Part shown: one piece after another, positions 1-11,300 of the stretch | How the letters are laid out: every line of letters begins with the position of its first letter | Numbering within the stretch: position 1 is the stretch's first letter | Assembly (NCBI RefSeq): GCF_041429785.1 | Contig: NZ_CP163423.1 | Coordinates: 2,046,001-2,110,000, forward strand | Reading direction: 5' to 3' | From: Fretibacter rubidus | Lineage (GTDB): Bacteria > Pseudomonadota > Alphaproteobacteria > Caulobacterales > Maricaulaceae | DNA: 64,000 nt | Notes under the pieces: generated by a model | The model's database searches: none | What the model saw: the letters and a program-made list of their open reading frames with translations, nothing else | What the model was told of the DNA's origin: nothing | Program-made: the position numbers and the translations under genes

Positions 1-1650
1 GCCTTTAAGGTGGCTGTCACGGGCGCGGACATAGTCTTTGGCAATATCGTCAATATAGCTTTGCTTCTCATCACCAAGCAGCTGGCTCACCACGCCGACA
101 GCGCGCGACGCGTCCGTCACGTAAACCGTTGGCCCCGCTTTATAGGCAGGTTCAATCTTCACCGCCGTATGGGTTTTAGACGTCGTGGCGCCGCCGATCA
201 GCAGCGGAATATCAAAGCCTTCGCGCTGCATTTCTTCGCCGACATACACCATTTCGTCCAGTGACGGCGTGATCAGGCCAGACAAGCCAATCATATCAAC
301 CTTATGCTCCTTGGCAGCCGTCAAGATTTTATCGCACGGCACCATGACGCCCAAATCAACAACGTCATAGCCGTTACATTGCAGCACAACACCGACGATA
401 TTTTTGCCAATATCATGCACGTCCCCTTTGACGGTCGCCATCAGGACTTTGCCGTTGGATTGCCCCTCTGTGCCGAGCGTCTTTTTCTCTTCTTCCATAT
501 AGGGCAGAAGATGGGCAACAGAGGCCTTCATAACGCGCGCAGATTTCACGACTTGCGGAAGGAACATTTTACCAGAGCCGAACAAATCACCGACCACATT
601 CATACCGTCCATGAGCGGCCCTTCGATAACGTGGAGCGGACGGTCAGCTTTGGCGCGGGCTTCTTCGGTATCCTCAATAATGAAATCTGTAATGCCGCGC
701 ACCAAGGCATGTTCTAGCCGTTTTTCAACGGATTGTTTGCGCCATTCAAGATCAACGACTTGGGCCTTGCCTTTGCCGTCGCCGCGGTATTTTTCGGCCA
801 CATCCAGCAAACGGTCGGTCGCGTCAGGACGACGGTTTAAAATCACGTCCTCGACCCGCTCGCGCAGCTCATCGGGGATATCGTCATAAATCGTCAACTG
901 GCCCGCATTAACAATTGCCATATCAAGCCCCGCCGGAATGGCGTGATAAAGAAACACGCTATGCATCGCCTCACGCAGCGGCTCATTGCCGCGAAATGAG
1001 AATGACACATTTGAAAGCCCGCCCGAAATGCGCGCATGGGGCAGATTGGCTTTGATGCGTTTACAGGCATCAAAGAACGCAACGGCATAATCATTATGCT
1101 CTTCAATCCCTGTCGCCACGGCAAAAATATTAGGATCAAAAATAATGTCTTCAGGTGGAAAACCAATGCCGACCAGAAGGTTATAAGCGCGTTCGCAAAT
1201 CTCGTATTTATGATCGGCTGTTTCCGCTTGGCCTTGCTCGTCAAAGGCCATAACGACCGTTGCCGCGCCGAGGTCACGCACGATTTTAGCATGGCGCAGA
1301 AATTCCTCTTCGCCCTCTTTCATAGAAATAGAGTTCACCACCGCTTTGCCCTGCACGCATTTAAGGCCCGCCTCAATGATGTGAAATTTAGAGCTATCAA
1401 TCATCACGGGAACGCGCGCAATATCCGGCTCCCCCGCCATGAGTTGCAGAAAGCGCACCATCGCCGCCTCGCCGTCAATCAGCCCGTCATCCATATTCAC
1501 ATCAATGATTTGCGCGCCGTTTTCGACTTGCTGGCGCGCCACGGCCAGCGCCTCTTCAAACTTGCCGTTTTTAATCAGACGTTTGAATTTCGCCGAGCCC
1601 GCAACATTCGTGCGTTCCCCAACATTGATAAATTGTGTTGTGTTAGTCAT
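1..1650 (-). CDS. metH: Methionine synthase, cobalamin/pterin-binding half (partial, 3' end outside window)
   Basis: Cobalamin-dependent methionine synthase lacking the homocysteine-binding domain; it would carry the methyl group from methyltetrahydrofolate to the corrinoid. The start is ATG at 1650 ([19 protein letters not shown]) and the frame stays open to base 1, giving 550 codons. The first ~260 residues are the pterin-binding domain ([21 protein letters not shown]). The B12-binding module carries [12 protein letters not shown], in which Asp410-Val-His412 is the corrinoid-ligand motif. The SAM-reactivation domain, if present, lies outside the window. It begins 2 bp after the stop of the homocysteine-binding half, so the two are co-transcribed and probably translationally coupled. 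A split metH is known in Caulobacter-type alphaproteobacteria. Confidence 0.95.
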   Translation of the reverse strand, partial: MTNTTQFINVGERTNVAGSAKFKRLIKNGKFEEALAVARQQVENGAQIIDVNMDDGLIDGEAAMVRFLQLMAGEPDIARVPVMIDSSKFHIIEAGLKCVQGKAVVNSISMKEGEEEFLRHAKIVRDLGAATVVMAFDEQGQAETADHKYEICERAYNLLVGIGFPPEDIIFDPNIFAVATGIEEHNDYAVAFFDACKRIKANLPHARISGGLSNVSFSFRGNEPLREAMHSVFLYHAIPAGLDMAIVNAGQLTIYDDIPDELRERVEDVILNRRPDATDRLLDVAEKYRGDGKGKAQVVDLEWRKQSVEKRLEHALVRGITDFIIEDTEEARAKADRPLHVIEGPLMDGMNVVGDLFGSGKMFLPQVVKSARVMKASVAHLLPYMEEEKKTLGTEGQSNGKVLMATVKGDVHDIGKNIVGVVLQCNGYDVVDLGVMVPCDKILTAAKEHKVDMIGLSGLITPSLDEMVYVGEEMQREGFDIPLLIGGATTSKTHTAVKIEPAYKAGPTVYVTDASRAVGVVSQLLGDEKQSYIDDIAKDYVRARDSHLKG

Positions 1651-1652
1651 GG

Positions 1653-2720
1653 CTATACCGCGATTTGAAATGGCTCTAGGCCTGATAGTCGTAATGTGGG
1701 CGCGATAGTTGGCACTGTGCGGGCTTGCCCCTCTGCGGCCATATCGGCGATGGCTTTGATATGGTCGGGCGTGGTCCCGCAGCATCCGCCCAGGATATTG
1801 ACAAGGCGGCTGTCCACCCATGGCGCGATCTGACCCGCCATATCGGCGGGTGTTTCGTCATATTCACCAAAGGCATTGGGCAGTCCCGCATTAGGAAAGG
1901 CCAAAATATGCGTATCTGCGACTTTGGATAACGCCGCAATATGGGGCCGCATTTCATCCGCGCCAAGCGCACAATTGAGCCCCACCGCAAAGGGTTTCGC
2001 GTGAGCAATCGACAGCCAAAAGGCTTCGGCCGTTTGCCCTGATAACGTCCGACCAGAGCGGTCGGTGATCGTGCCCGAAATCAAGATTGGTTTTTCATAA
2101 CCGACCTCGTCAAACACAGCGCGCACAGCGGCGATGGCCGCCTTGCAATTGAGCGTATCAAAAACCGTTTCAATCAAGACAGCATCGACCAAATCGACTT
2201 GGGCGCGGACTTGGCCTTTATAGCTCTCGACAACCTCATCGAATGTCACGTCGCGAAAGCCGGGGTCTTCGACCTTGGGCGAAATCGAGAGTGTCTTATT
2301 CATCGGGCCAATAGACCCCAACACAGCACGGGGCTTGTCGGGTGTTTTAGCCGTCCATTCATCGGCACATTTGCGCGCGACTTTGGCAGACGCCCGCGCG
2401 ATTTCAGACGCCAAATCGGACATATCGTAATCGGCTTGTGAAATGGTTGTGGCATTAAAGCTATTGGTTTCAATCAAATCAGCACCCGCGGCGAGAAATG
2501 CATGATGCACGGCCTCAACAGCGGTGGGTTTGGTCAAAACAAGCAAGTCGTTATTACCCTTTAGCGGGCTGGGCCAATCCGCAAAACGCGTACCGCGAAA
2601 ATCGTCCTCGGTCAGTTTTTGCTTTTGCAGCATAGTGCCCATCGCGCCGTCCAAAATAACGATGCGGTTTTTGATAGACTCTGTGATGTGGGTCCACACG
2701 GTATCGGATTGGGGAGACAT
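1653..2720 (-). CDS. Methionine synthase, homocysteine-binding (zinc) half
   Basis: Homocysteine S-methyltransferase domain (355 aa) that works with the separately encoded cobalamin half just downstream. The N-terminus has the family signature [13 protein letters not shown] at about residues 22-34. The three zinc ligands are visible: one Cys in [12 protein letters not shown] and the Cys pair in [10 protein letters not shown] near residue 315. The length matches a stand-alone domain and the TAG stop is clean, so this is a genuine split gene rather than a frameshift. Its ATG shares one base with the TAA stop of metF (TAATG). Often annotated bmt or metH1; cytoplasmic. Confidence 0.93.
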   Translation of the reverse strand: MSPQSDTVWTHITESIKNRIVILDGAMGTMLQKQKLTEDDFRGTRFADWPSPLKGNNDLLVLTKPTAVEAVHHAFLAAGADLIETNSFNATTISQADYDMSDLASEIARASAKVARKCADEWTAKTPDKPRAVLGSIGPMNKTLSISPKVEDPGFRDVTFDEVVESYKGQVRAQVDLVDAVLIETVFDTLNCKAAIAAVRAVFDEVGYEKPILISGTITDRSGRTLSGQTAEAFWLSIAHAKPFAVGLNCALGADEMRPHIAALSKVADTHILAFPNAGLPNAFGEYDETPADMAGQIAPWVDSRLVNILGGCCGTTPDHIKAIADMAAEGQARTVPTIAPTLRLSGLEPFQIAV

Positions 2721-3652
2721 TATGCGCTCTCTTTTTTACGGTTATGAAGGCCTAAAACACGGCTGACCGCTATAGCAAGGTCGGCTTTATTCAGGGTATA
2801 AAGATGAAAATGCGTAACGCCGCGCTCGTGCAGTTCTGCGGTTAATTCGCCGACAAGGCTAGCAGTCAAAAGCTGGCGCGCTAGCGGGTCTTTATCAAGG
2901 CCGTCAAACAGACCTGCATACCAAGACGGCACATTTACGCCGCACATTTTTGACATACGTTGCAAGCCTTTGAAATTGGGTTGCAGCATCAGGCCCGGCA
3001 CGATGGGGATATCAATACCCGCATCGGCGACGCGGTCTTGGAAAGATAAAAACGTATCGGGTTCAAAGAAAAATTGCGTGATGGCGCGCGTCGCACCCGC
3101 ATCGACTTTGCGCTTTAGGTTATCAATTTCCGCGTCCCATGATCCGCTCTCAGGATGAAGTTCTGGATAAGCAGAGACAGACACTTCAAAATCATGGGCT
3201 TTACGCAGACCTTCAACTAAATCAGACCCATAAGCATAGCCACCGGGTGTCGGTGTGTAGGCCTTATCAATGCCGTCGGGCGCGTCCCCACGCAGGGCCA
3301 CAATATGCCGCACACCTGCGCCCCAATAGGCATCCGCGATTTGTTCAATCTCGTCTTTCGTTGACCCGACACAGGTTAAATGGGCGGCGGGTTTGAAATT
3401 GGTTTCCCGCACCATGCGTTTAACCGTGCGGTGGGTACGTTCACGCGTCGAGCCGCCCGCCCCATATGTGACAGAGACAAAATCAGGGTTAAGCGGCTGC
3501 AATTTGGCGATACTATCCCAGAGCGCGGTTTCCATGGCCTCGTTTTTGGGTGGGAAAAATTCATAAGACACGCGAAGGTCACGTGTATCCGCCCCCGCCG
3601 TGCGCGCAACAGGACCAAGGCTATGAGGGGGTTTTACATTAAGCGCTGACAT
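2720..3652 (-). CDS. metF: Methylenetetrahydrofolate reductase [NAD(P)H]
   Basis: A FAD-dependent TIM-barrel enzyme (310 aa) that reduces 5,10-methylene-THF to 5-methyl-THF, the methyl donor for the adjacent methionine synthase. Family motifs include YEFFPPKNEAME, FVSVTYGAGGSTRERT, HLTCVGSTKDE, ALRGDAP and FFFEPDTF. A ~25-residue N-terminal extension precedes the conserved core. It overlaps the upstream regulator gene by 14 bp and the downstream metH half by 1 bp, which points to one polycistronic unit: regulator-metF-metH(N)-metH(C). Confidence 0.95.
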   Translation of the reverse strand: MSALNVKPPHSLGPVARTAGADTRDLRVSYEFFPPKNEAMETALWDSIAKLQPLNPDFVSVTYGAGGSTRERTHRTVKRMVRETNFKPAAHLTCVGSTKDEIEQIADAYWGAGVRHIVALRGDAPDGIDKAYTPTPGGYAYGSDLVEGLRKAHDFEVSVSAYPELHPESGSWDAEIDNLKRKVDAGATRAITQFFFEPDTFLSFQDRVADAGIDIPIVPGLMLQPNFKGLQRMSKMCGVNVPSWYAGLFDGLDKDPLARQLLTASLVGELTAELHERGVTHFHLYTLNKADLAIAVSRVLGLHNRKKESA

Positions 3653-4613
3653 GGTGATGTCCTTTGTTAAGGGGCGCAGATTTAACGGCGCACCAGATTT
3701 TCACATTTGGGCGTCCGTGGGAGACGCCTTTAATGGTTTTTACAGTTTCAACGGTGAGGCCCACCTCGCGCGCCCAGCCCGCAATATCTGTGTCTTGGAA
3801 CCCCAAACGGCGGTGGGCGTAATCCTTGCGAAAGGCTTCTAAATCATGGGCTTCAAAATCAATGATAAGCAACCGCCCGCCGGGTGACAAAATTCGCGCG
3901 GCTTCCGATATCGCCTCATAAGGGTCATCCAAATAATGCAACACTTGGTGCAATGTCACGAGATCTGCGCAGTTTGCGTCCAATGGCGTGACATGCAAAT
4001 CCCCTTGGCGAACCGAAATATGGTCATGTCCCGCACTGGCGAGTTTATGCCGCGCGACTTTCAGCATATCGGTATTATTATCAATACCCGACCCACGCGC
4101 GATACGGTCAGAGAACACATCCAAAACACGGCCCGTGCCTGTGCCTAGGTCGACCATATAATCAAACGGCCCGTCGCCTGCCATTGCGCGCATAGCGGTT
4201 TCTATGTCGGATTGCGGCAAATATTCATCGCCGAGTTGCCCCGTATCGTTGGCGACAGACGCAAAGAAACTCTCGGCGGCTTTAGCGCGCTCAGCCCTAA
4301 CATCTTCCAGGCGGCGGCGATCAGATAGCAGCGTCTTGTCATCCACAGGTAGCGCGTTCAGCGTCGTGGCAACAAGCGCGGTCACAGCGGCATTGCCCCG
4401 CCGCAAGCGCGAGAACACCCAACTCCCCTCTTTCAATCGTTCAATAATGGCCGCACTTTCCAGCGAATTGATATATTGCGTCACGCGCGGTTGCGACAGA
4501 CCCAATATTTGCGTGAGTTCAGAGACGGTTAACTCACCACGCGCTAAAAGAGCCAAAATCCGAAGCCGTTCCGGATGGCCAAGCACTTTCAAAGCATTTG
4601 CAATTCTGTCCAT
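3639..4613 (-). CDS. ArsR-family regulator fused to a SAM-binding methyltransferase-like domain (SahR-like)
   Basis: 324 aa. Residues 1-85 form an ArsR winged helix-turn-helix (LGHPERLRILALLARGELTV, then QPRVTQYINSLESAAIIE). Residues 135-320 form a class I methyltransferase fold with motif I VDLGTGTGRVLDVF (154-167) and LHQVLHYLDDP. From family knowledge, proteobacterial SahR/SamR regulators combine ArsR and SAM/SAH-binding domains and control methionine-cycle genes. Location at the head of the metF-metH operon fits that role. Whether the domain senses SAH or SAM or still methylates cannot be decided here. An AT-rich inverted repeat lies just upstream. Confidence 0.85.
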   Translation of the reverse strand: MDRIANALKVLGHPERLRILALLARGELTVSELTQILGLSQPRVTQYINSLESAAIIERLKEGSWVFSRLRRGNAAVTALVATTLNALPVDDKTLLSDRRRLEDVRAERAKAAESFFASVANDTGQLGDEYLPQSDIETAMRAMAGDGPFDYMVDLGTGTGRVLDVFSDRIARGSGIDNNTDMLKVARHKLASAGHDHISVRQGDLHVTPLDANCADLVTLHQVLHYLDDPYEAISEAARILSPGGRLLIIDFEAHDLEAFRKDYAHRRLGFQDTDIAGWAREVGLTVETVKTIKGVSHGRPNVKIWCAVKSAPLNKGHHHVSA

Positions 4614-4645
4614 AGGCTATGGTTAACAAAGCCGGATTAACAAGT

Positions 4646-4665
4646 ATATAAAAAAATTCTTATAT
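4646..4665. promoter_or_regulatory. Candidate operator for the ArsR/methyltransferase regulator
   Basis: A perfect inverted repeat ATATAA-N8-TTATAT lies 33 bp upstream of the regulator's ATG (4613), in a strongly AT-rich stretch of an otherwise GC-rich region. ArsR-family dimers bind such short AT-rich palindromes and commonly repress their own operon. The assignment is inferred from position and symmetry only. Confidence 0.45.
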
Positions 4666-4695
4666 CTTTATAATTAATGTGAAATGTAAATCTCA

Positions 4696-5943
4696 CTAAG
4701 AGTCTTCACCCGTCATATCCATCGCAATCTTAAGCGTATCATAGAGAGCCCCAAGCTCCCGGTGATCGAGTCGTAGCAGCGCATCATGAAATGCCCTGTG
4801 ATCAAAACGCTCGCCCAAATCAGCTTGAAGGTTTTTTTTAGCGTCCATGATCGCTTGGTATCCAAGGAGATAGCCCAAATGTTGATGCTGAGACGCTGTC
4901 AGCCGCGCATATTCGCGTTCAAAATAGCCCCAGAGCCGCGGCGGCATGCGCCCCTGCCAAACTTTTTGTAAATGCGTTTTATCGGTTAACCCCATCTCTG
5001 CGCGCTCAACATCCAGCAATATCCGCATCGCCCGAATGAGGCGGTAGTCGAGCCACGCAAGTTTATGTTCTGGTGCGTCAAAGAACCCCTCTTCATCGGC
5101 AACAAATTCCGTATAGGTTACCCAGCCCTCTAATAGATAGGTAAACCCAGAACGCGTGCTAAAATCATCGCAAAGCTTGCTGTCTTTATCATTTTTCAGG
5201 TCTAAGTGATGCCCTGGGAAAATCTCATGAACGCTGATAAAAGCGGCGACGTCCAGATTAAATACGCCGTCATTGGGATAGGCAATCAAGGTATTATCCT
5301 TGCGCTGATAAGACGCTGGCGCAGACCATCTATGCGGTGCATCGGACGCTTTGGCGACGCCACTAGGGAGGCCGTAGTCATAAAACTGGCCCCGCAAATC
5401 ACGCTCCGCCCGCCTTATTAACGCGTCATAGACCTCTGTCACGCGCGAAGGGTCATCTGTGCGGGCCGCTGGACGCATGGCAATATCATGCAGCGTCTTA
5501 TCAGAGCCTTGATCGACCAACCGTTGCTGCAACCGGTTCAGCTTCGCCTGAACCTCAGCAAATTCAATTTCGCCAATATCGCGTAATTCAGCCAGCGTCG
5601 GCGTATAGCCCAGATAGCGTTCGGCCCGCCTTTGCATAGCGTGTGACGTCGCGGTTATTTTGGAGCTCTTTTTATCAATAGAGCGGCGATATTGGGCTTT
5701 GATATTGTGAACGGTAATGTGTTCGCACCGCGTTAGGTGCTTTGTATTGAGGGTGTCGAGAGTGCCGATTGCACCCTCCATATCTTCAATGGATTTGGAC
5801 ATGTCATTGCGAGCGGCCACATAAGACTGATGAAATTTCAGCCGCGTTTCTTTTGGTGTAACAACACTATGCCAATAATAGACATTCGCGACTGCGAAGC
5901 CCAAAACCGTGATTATGGCCGCCAATATCCGCCATCTTTTCAT
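4696..5943 (-). CDS. DUF885-family protein, membrane-anchored metallopeptidase-like
   Basis: 415 aa with an N-terminal signal anchor (RILAAIITVLGFAVANVYYW). The DUF885 hallmark is present: VHEIFPGHHLDL with His239, Glu240 and His245/246, followed by LLEGWVTYTEFVADEEGF, the conserved second region. The protein is shorter than the ~600 aa usual for the family; the N-terminal half is reduced. ATG at 5943 was preferred over an in-frame TTG at 5952; neither has a clear ribosome-binding site. DUF885 proteins are predicted zinc peptidases of unproven substrate. Probably periplasmic or anchored in the inner membrane. It lies between the met operon and a secreted glycosidase, with no obvious link to either. 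Confidence 0.8.
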   Translation of the reverse strand: MKRWRILAAIITVLGFAVANVYYWHSVVTPKETRLKFHQSYVAARNDMSKSIEDMEGAIGTLDTLNTKHLTRCEHITVHNIKAQYRRSIDKKSSKITATSHAMQRRAERYLGYTPTLAELRDIGEIEFAEVQAKLNRLQQRLVDQGSDKTLHDIAMRPAARTDDPSRVTEVYDALIRRAERDLRGQFYDYGLPSGVAKASDAPHRWSAPASYQRKDNTLIAYPNDGVFNLDVAAFISVHEIFPGHHLDLKNDKDSKLCDDFSTRSGFTYLLEGWVTYTEFVADEEGFFDAPEHKLAWLDYRLIRAMRILLDVERAEMGLTDKTHLQKVWQGRMPPRLWGYFEREYARLTASQHQHLGYLLGYQAIMDAKKNLQADLGERFDHRAFHDALLRLDHRELGALYDTLKIAMDMTGEDS

Positions 5944-6026
5944 GACGTACAATAAACACGCTGCGCGCTAGGCGTAAATGGCACCAGATTTAAACAATAG
6001 AGACAATTCATCACTTTGTGAAAGCT

Positions 6027-8036
6027 CTACTTCGCAAACTTGGACAGCAAGCGAATATAACTCAGTTGATAGGCATTGCTATTTTCTGTCACGGACCAGC
6101 TATTCAGCGGCCAACCTTCATTAAAATCGGTGTAGGACTTGGCGGGGGGCTGCCCAGCGGGTGGGCGCATTTCGGGCAATTTGCACATATCGTCGCCGTA
6201 ATCACCGCACTGCGTCATGCAGCAATCATCGCGTGCATAGGACGGATTGGGGCCGCCGACCAAAAAACCCGGCGCAGGGCCGTAAGTCGAGGTCAGTGTG
6301 CTGTCGTAATCCGCGTGACCATCTTTGAACCAAGCGTGATAAAATTCACTCACGGAGGTCTCTGCGCCAAGCGTCCCCATATTTGACAAATAGACTTTCC
6401 CCAGCGGATTCACCCCGTGTAGATAATGCAGATAATGGCTGGCAACATTGCGGTATTGCGCGTCCGTGGCCCCGCCGATACCGCTTATGATCGCTTGGGT
6501 GAAAATCGACCCACGGCGGGATTTCGTGCCATTACTGCCCCAAAAATAGTTGGGCATATAAGAACCGTAACCATCGCGCCCATCGAGCATCGGGGTAAGA
6601 ACCTCGCCCGAACCCACCACAGCCGCTTTATAATCGCGCAGGATTGCACCTCGAAAATCAGCATCAATGCCATCAAGTCGGGCAAAATATAGGAGTGTTG
6701 GCGCGATATCGCCCTCAAACCCATCGGCCGCCGTGGGGCGCATCGGCTTTATTTGTGTGTATAGCGCTTGGACTTGGTCAGCATATTTCGCCTCCCCCGT
6801 CATTTCGTACATATAAACGGCGGACATCATGATTTTCTTGGAAAGGCGGTCTGGCCCCACTTCTTGTTGCCCCGCAGCTAGGCCTTTGGAGCCTTGGGCG
6901 CCATTATTATTGAAAAATGTCACATCAGGGTTGGCCACGGCCCAATCCCATGCATCTTTTGCGCGAGTTTTATAGCGCGCGGCGGCAGCAGGGTGGCTCT
7001 GCGCCATGACGGTAGAGGCCATAGCGAAAGCCCCTGCCGCACTGTAAGCGGATGAGGTGTTTTCTGGCCCGTAAAAGCTGGGCCCTGTGGCGGCGGACGG
7101 CGGTGAAGCTTCGGACAGGCCCATCACAGAGAGCATAGAGCCGTCGGGATTTTGCATCCGTTCCAGCCAATCCAGCCCCCATTTAACCTCATCTAAAATA
7201 TCGGGCGTCCCGTTGCCGCTCTCTGGGATGTTAAAATCATCCGTCCAGACGGCAGGGTTTTCAAGATAGCTATGCAACATCCAGCGGACATAATTGGACG
7301 TCCAACTGGTATATTTATTATAATCGCCCGCATCATACCATCCCCCGCGCAAGTCACGCTCAGTGGAGGCATCATCCTTGGCAGAATAAAGCCGCGCTTG
7401 CCCGTCTTGCCCAGGGCCAATATGGGACGCGCCGTCTCGATAACCAACCGCCGCATAGGGGGCGTCTTTGGCAAAGCCGGCGCGTTGGTAAAAAAACGTC
7501 TTGAACGCCGCTTTAAGAACGGGGGTGTAGATGTCGTCCCTGATCTCAAATGGGTGGCTTTGGTTGGTAAAGTCCTCATAACCATCATCTAAATTGACAA
7601 TGCGGTATGTACCGGGGGTGGTCACGGCGCTGAAATCAAAAATCGCTAGCTTGTCGCCAGACGCAGCGTCAATCGCCCCACCCTTCCAAGGTTTTGATAC
7701 GCCCTGATACACAAAAGCATTAGTGTTGACGTTAAGAACACCGTAAACGCTGGGTTTGGTACTCGTGTCTTGCGTATAAAGTGAGCCCAAATTTTCAATC
7801 GGTTTCCTGTCATGGCCAATAGGCAATCTGTCCCATCCGATAACCGGAAAGCGAATAACCGCTCGCTTTTCTAACTCTGGTAGATATCCGAATTGATCAA
7901 CAACAATTATGCGGGTTGGAAGAGGCGTTAGGGGCGGTTTAGCATGTGCGAATAGGCCGCCTGCGCTTACGATTATCCCCACCGCCATCGCGCGTGTCAC
8001 CGCCCAAATGAGCGCGAATCGTAACCGCTGTTTCAT
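6027..8036 (-). CDS. Secreted glycoside hydrolase family 9 (endoglucanase/cellodextrinase type)
   Basis: 669 aa, exported by a signal peptide (residues 1-32, cleavage probably after AHA). An N-terminal Ig-like CelD_N domain (IVVDQFGYLPELEKRAVIRF) is followed by the GH9 barrel. Key motifs are GGWYDAGDYNKYT (two catalytic-base Asp) near residue 235, YSAAGAFAMAS, the HYLHYLHGVNPLGKVYLSN region, and the C-terminal TDFNEGWPLNSWSVTEN, whose Glu is the likely catalytic acid. A Cys-rich insert (DDCCMTQCGDYGDDMC) may bind calcium or form disulfides. RBS AAAGGG precedes the ATG. GH9 enzymes cleave beta-1,4-glucans or related beta-glycosides, so the role is probably breakdown of algal or plant polysaccharide. 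No transporter or regulator gene is adjacent. Confidence 0.9.
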   Translation of the reverse strand: MKQRLRFALIWAVTRAMAVGIIVSAGGLFAHAKPPLTPLPTRIIVVDQFGYLPELEKRAVIRFPVIGWDRLPIGHDRKPIENLGSLYTQDTSTKPSVYGVLNVNTNAFVYQGVSKPWKGGAIDAASGDKLAIFDFSAVTTPGTYRIVNLDDGYEDFTNQSHPFEIRDDIYTPVLKAAFKTFFYQRAGFAKDAPYAAVGYRDGASHIGPGQDGQARLYSAKDDASTERDLRGGWYDAGDYNKYTSWTSNYVRWMLHSYLENPAVWTDDFNIPESGNGTPDILDEVKWGLDWLERMQNPDGSMLSVMGLSEASPPSAATGPSFYGPENTSSAYSAAGAFAMASTVMAQSHPAAAARYKTRAKDAWDWAVANPDVTFFNNNGAQGSKGLAAGQQEVGPDRLSKKIMMSAVYMYEMTGEAKYADQVQALYTQIKPMRPTAADGFEGDIAPTLLYFARLDGIDADFRGAILRDYKAAVVGSGEVLTPMLDGRDGYGSYMPNYFWGSNGTKSRRGSIFTQAIISGIGGATDAQYRNVASHYLHYLHGVNPLGKVYLSNMGTLGAETSVSEFYHAWFKDGHADYDSTLTSTYGPAPGFLVGGPNPSYARDDCCMTQCGDYGDDMCKLPEMRPPAGQPPAKSYTDFNEGWPLNSWSVTENSNAYQLSYIRLLSKFAK

Positions 8037-8211
8037 GAATTACCCTTTCAATGCGGTTTTGCCGCCAAATATCGTTATATTTGCTTCACTATGCGGTCAA
8101 CACGCCGCTTTTCAAGGCTAGGGGGTAAGTTTTGCTCGATTCTTAACGGCATATGCGCTATTAGGGCATTCCAGCGTTGGAAAAAGGCGTAAAAACCCTG
8201 CAAAAGCGCCG
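8037..8211. other. Intergenic region between divergent GH9 and rplU genes
   Basis: Non-coding region upstream of two divergently transcribed genes (GH9 on minus, rplU on plus). Apart from the AAAGGG ribosome-binding site of GH9 at its left edge and the rplU promoter to its right, I see no further structure. Confidence 0.5.
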
Positions 8212-8239
8212 TTGACTTTGGCAAATCAGCGCTTATAAA
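8212..8239 (+). promoter_or_regulatory. Sigma-70-type promoter of rplU-rpmA
   Basis: TTGACT (8212-8217), a 16-bp spacer, then TATAAA (8234-8239), a near-consensus housekeeping promoter. It would leave a leader of roughly 90 nt before the rplU start. Strong promoters are expected for ribosomal protein operons. Confidence 0.6.
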
Positions 8240-8294
8240 CCAGCGAACTTGGCCGCACTCGTGTGGCCTTAATCTATTTTATGCGCGGTTGACC

Positions 8295-8308
8295 CTTATA
8301 ATTATAAG
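8295..8308. promoter_or_regulatory. Perfect palindrome in the rplU leader
   Basis: CTTATAATTATAAG, a perfect 14-bp palindrome, sits about 30 bp before rplU within its predicted 5' UTR. It could be a protein-binding site, an alternative -10 region (it contains TATAAT but no matching -35), or part of an L21 autoregulatory leader. Function is unknown. Confidence 0.35.
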
Positions 8309-8337
8309 TCACGCCGCACACGCAAAAGGAAAAAGCC

Positions 8338-8649
8338 ATGTTTGCAGTTATCCAAACCGGCGGTAAGCAATATAAAGTCGCAAAAGACGATATCATTATC
8401 GTTGAGAAGCTGACGGGTGATGCTGGCGCAAAAGTATCATTTGATGACGTTCTTATGTGCGGCAAAGACGGCGACGTCAAAGTCGGCGCCCCCCTTGTTA
8501 AGGGTGCTGGCGTGACGGGCGAAGTCCTAGAGCAGCGCAAAGGCGAGAAGGTTCTCGTGTTTAAGAAAAAGCGTCGTCAGAACTATCGTCGTAAGCGCGG
8601 TCACCGCCAAGAAGAGACAGTTGTAAAAATTACAGCAATTAAAGGCTAA
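8338..8649 (+). CDS. rplU: 50S ribosomal protein bL21
   Basis: 103 aa, full length. The opening [14 protein letters not shown] is the universal bL21 start; [14 protein letters not shown] is the rRNA-binding basic stretch typical of the C-terminal half. RBS AAGGAAAA precedes the ATG. First gene of an rplU-rpmA operon with a promoter upstream and a strong terminator after rpmA. It is a component of the large ribosomal subunit. Confidence 0.98.
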   Translation: MFAVIQTGGKQYKVAKDDIIIVEKLTGDAGAKVSFDDVLMCGKDGDVKVGAPLVKGAGVTGEVLEQRKGEKVLVFKKKRRQNYRRKRGHRQEETVVKITAIKG

Positions 8650-8722
8650 GGCCAAATTAGTTTAGGGCTATGGCCCAACAGGTTAAACCTTAAGGTTCAG
8701 ACCCAGATTTAAGGAGTGCATC

Positions 8723-8992
8723 ATGGCACATAAAAAAGCAGGTGGTTCGTCAAACAATGGTCGCGACAGTGCTGGCCGTCGTCTAGGCGTCAAGAAATCA
8801 GGCGGCCAAGCCGTTATTCCTGGTAACATTATCATCCGTCAACGTGGCACGAAGTATTATCCTGGCACCAATGTCGGCATGGGCAAAGACCACACGCTAT
8901 TCGCGCTCACGGAAGGCCGCGTCACATTTGCAACCAAACGCAATGACCGCACATTCGTATCTGTCGAGCCCATGGCAAAAGCAGCGGAATAA
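8723..8992 (+). CDS. rpmA: 50S ribosomal protein bL27
   Basis: 89 aa. [20 protein letters not shown] is the conserved N-terminal tail that reaches the peptidyl-transferase centre; there is no cleavable Firmicutes-type N-terminal extension. RBS AAGGAG lies before the ATG. It follows rplU after 73 bp, the standard pairing, and often heads toward obgE as it does here. Confidence 0.98.
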   Translation: MAHKKAGGSSNNGRDSAGRRLGVKKSGGQAVIPGNIIIRQRGTKYYPGTNVGMGKDHTLFALTEGRVTFATKRNDRTFVSVEPMAKAAE

Positions 8993-9047
8993 TAGCAGCC
9001 CCCATAGACGGGTTGCCCCTCAATAGAGGCGACCCGAGATGAATACA

Positions 9048-9077
9048 GGGAAATCGGGTCGCCGATTTCCCTTTTTT
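9048..9077 (+). terminator. Rho-independent terminator of rplU-rpmA
   Basis: A perfect 10-bp stem GGGAAATCGG / CCGATTTCCC with a 4-nt loop (GTCG) is followed by six T. It lies 56 bp after the rpmA stop, so rplU-rpmA is closed off from the GNAT-obgE genes. Confidence 0.9.
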
Positions 9078-9184
9078 ATTGCCTAAAACCTATTTTTTAT
9101 CCGGCAATCTGTCCCTGTAGTAATCTTGTCACAATGGACCTGTAAGGCGGGCGCAATTAACGTGACAGCAATGTGGAGACTATC

Positions 9185-9768
9185 ATGAGACCAACAATCG
9201 AGACCGACAGACTTTATCTGCGTCCCCTGCGCATGAGCGACGCCAAATGGTTCGCTAGCTACGCCGGCGCCCCCGAAGTCGCGCGCATGACAGGCTCCAT
9301 TACAACGGGCATCACTGCGATGGAAGCCGAGTTCTGGATTATGCGTAATCTATCGCGGCAAAAACGCGGTCTGGCCCATATTTACGTGATTGAACATGAC
9401 GGCGCCCCTGTTGGCATGGTTGATTTGTTCAAACGCACAGATGATGCCGCGCTTGAAATTGGCTACTCGCTCATGCCGCAGCATTGGGGCAAGGGCTATA
9501 TGTATGAAGCCTGCGTCGCCATGATTGCAGAGGCCCGCGATAGCCTCGGCGCGACGCGCATCATCGCCAGTGTCTTTGCCGATAATCCTGCCAGCATCCG
9601 CTTGCTCGTGAAACTCGGCTTTACGGCAGCAGAAACATCAGAGCAGTGGTTCTCTATGGGCCGCATGGAAAAAGCACGCGGTGTTACGCTTACGCTGGAT
9701 ATTGACGATGATGACATGGAGAGCGACCTGCCCTTACAAAGCGGCTCACTAATGAGTTCATCGGCCTT

Positions 9769-9778
<10 letters not shown>
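9185..9778 (+). CDS. GNAT acetyltransferase, RimJ/RimL type
   Basis: 197 aa. The opening MRPTIETDRLYLRPLRMSD is the classic start of the RimJ/RimL branch; GYSLMPQHWGKGYMYEA holds the acetyl-CoA-binding region, and SVFADNPASIRLLVKLGF is motif B. ATG 9185 was chosen because GGAG (9175-9178) sits at good distance; a GTG at 9173 in frame is the alternative. The acyl acceptor is unknown and may be a protein N-terminus or small amine. It overlaps the next GNAT gene by 10 bp. Confidence 0.85.
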
Positions 9779-11297
<1,519 letters not shown>

Positions 11298-11300
11298 ATT

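Noticed and set aside
1653-1655. Frameshift or sequencing error splitting metH
   Set aside because: The two halves are separated at the domain border with a clean stop, 2-bp spacer and ATG, as in other alphaproteobacteria with split metH.
4614-4695. SAM or cobalamin riboswitch upstream of the met operon
   Set aside because: The region is only ~80 bp, AT-rich, and shows no multi-stem structure; an operator palindrome fits better.
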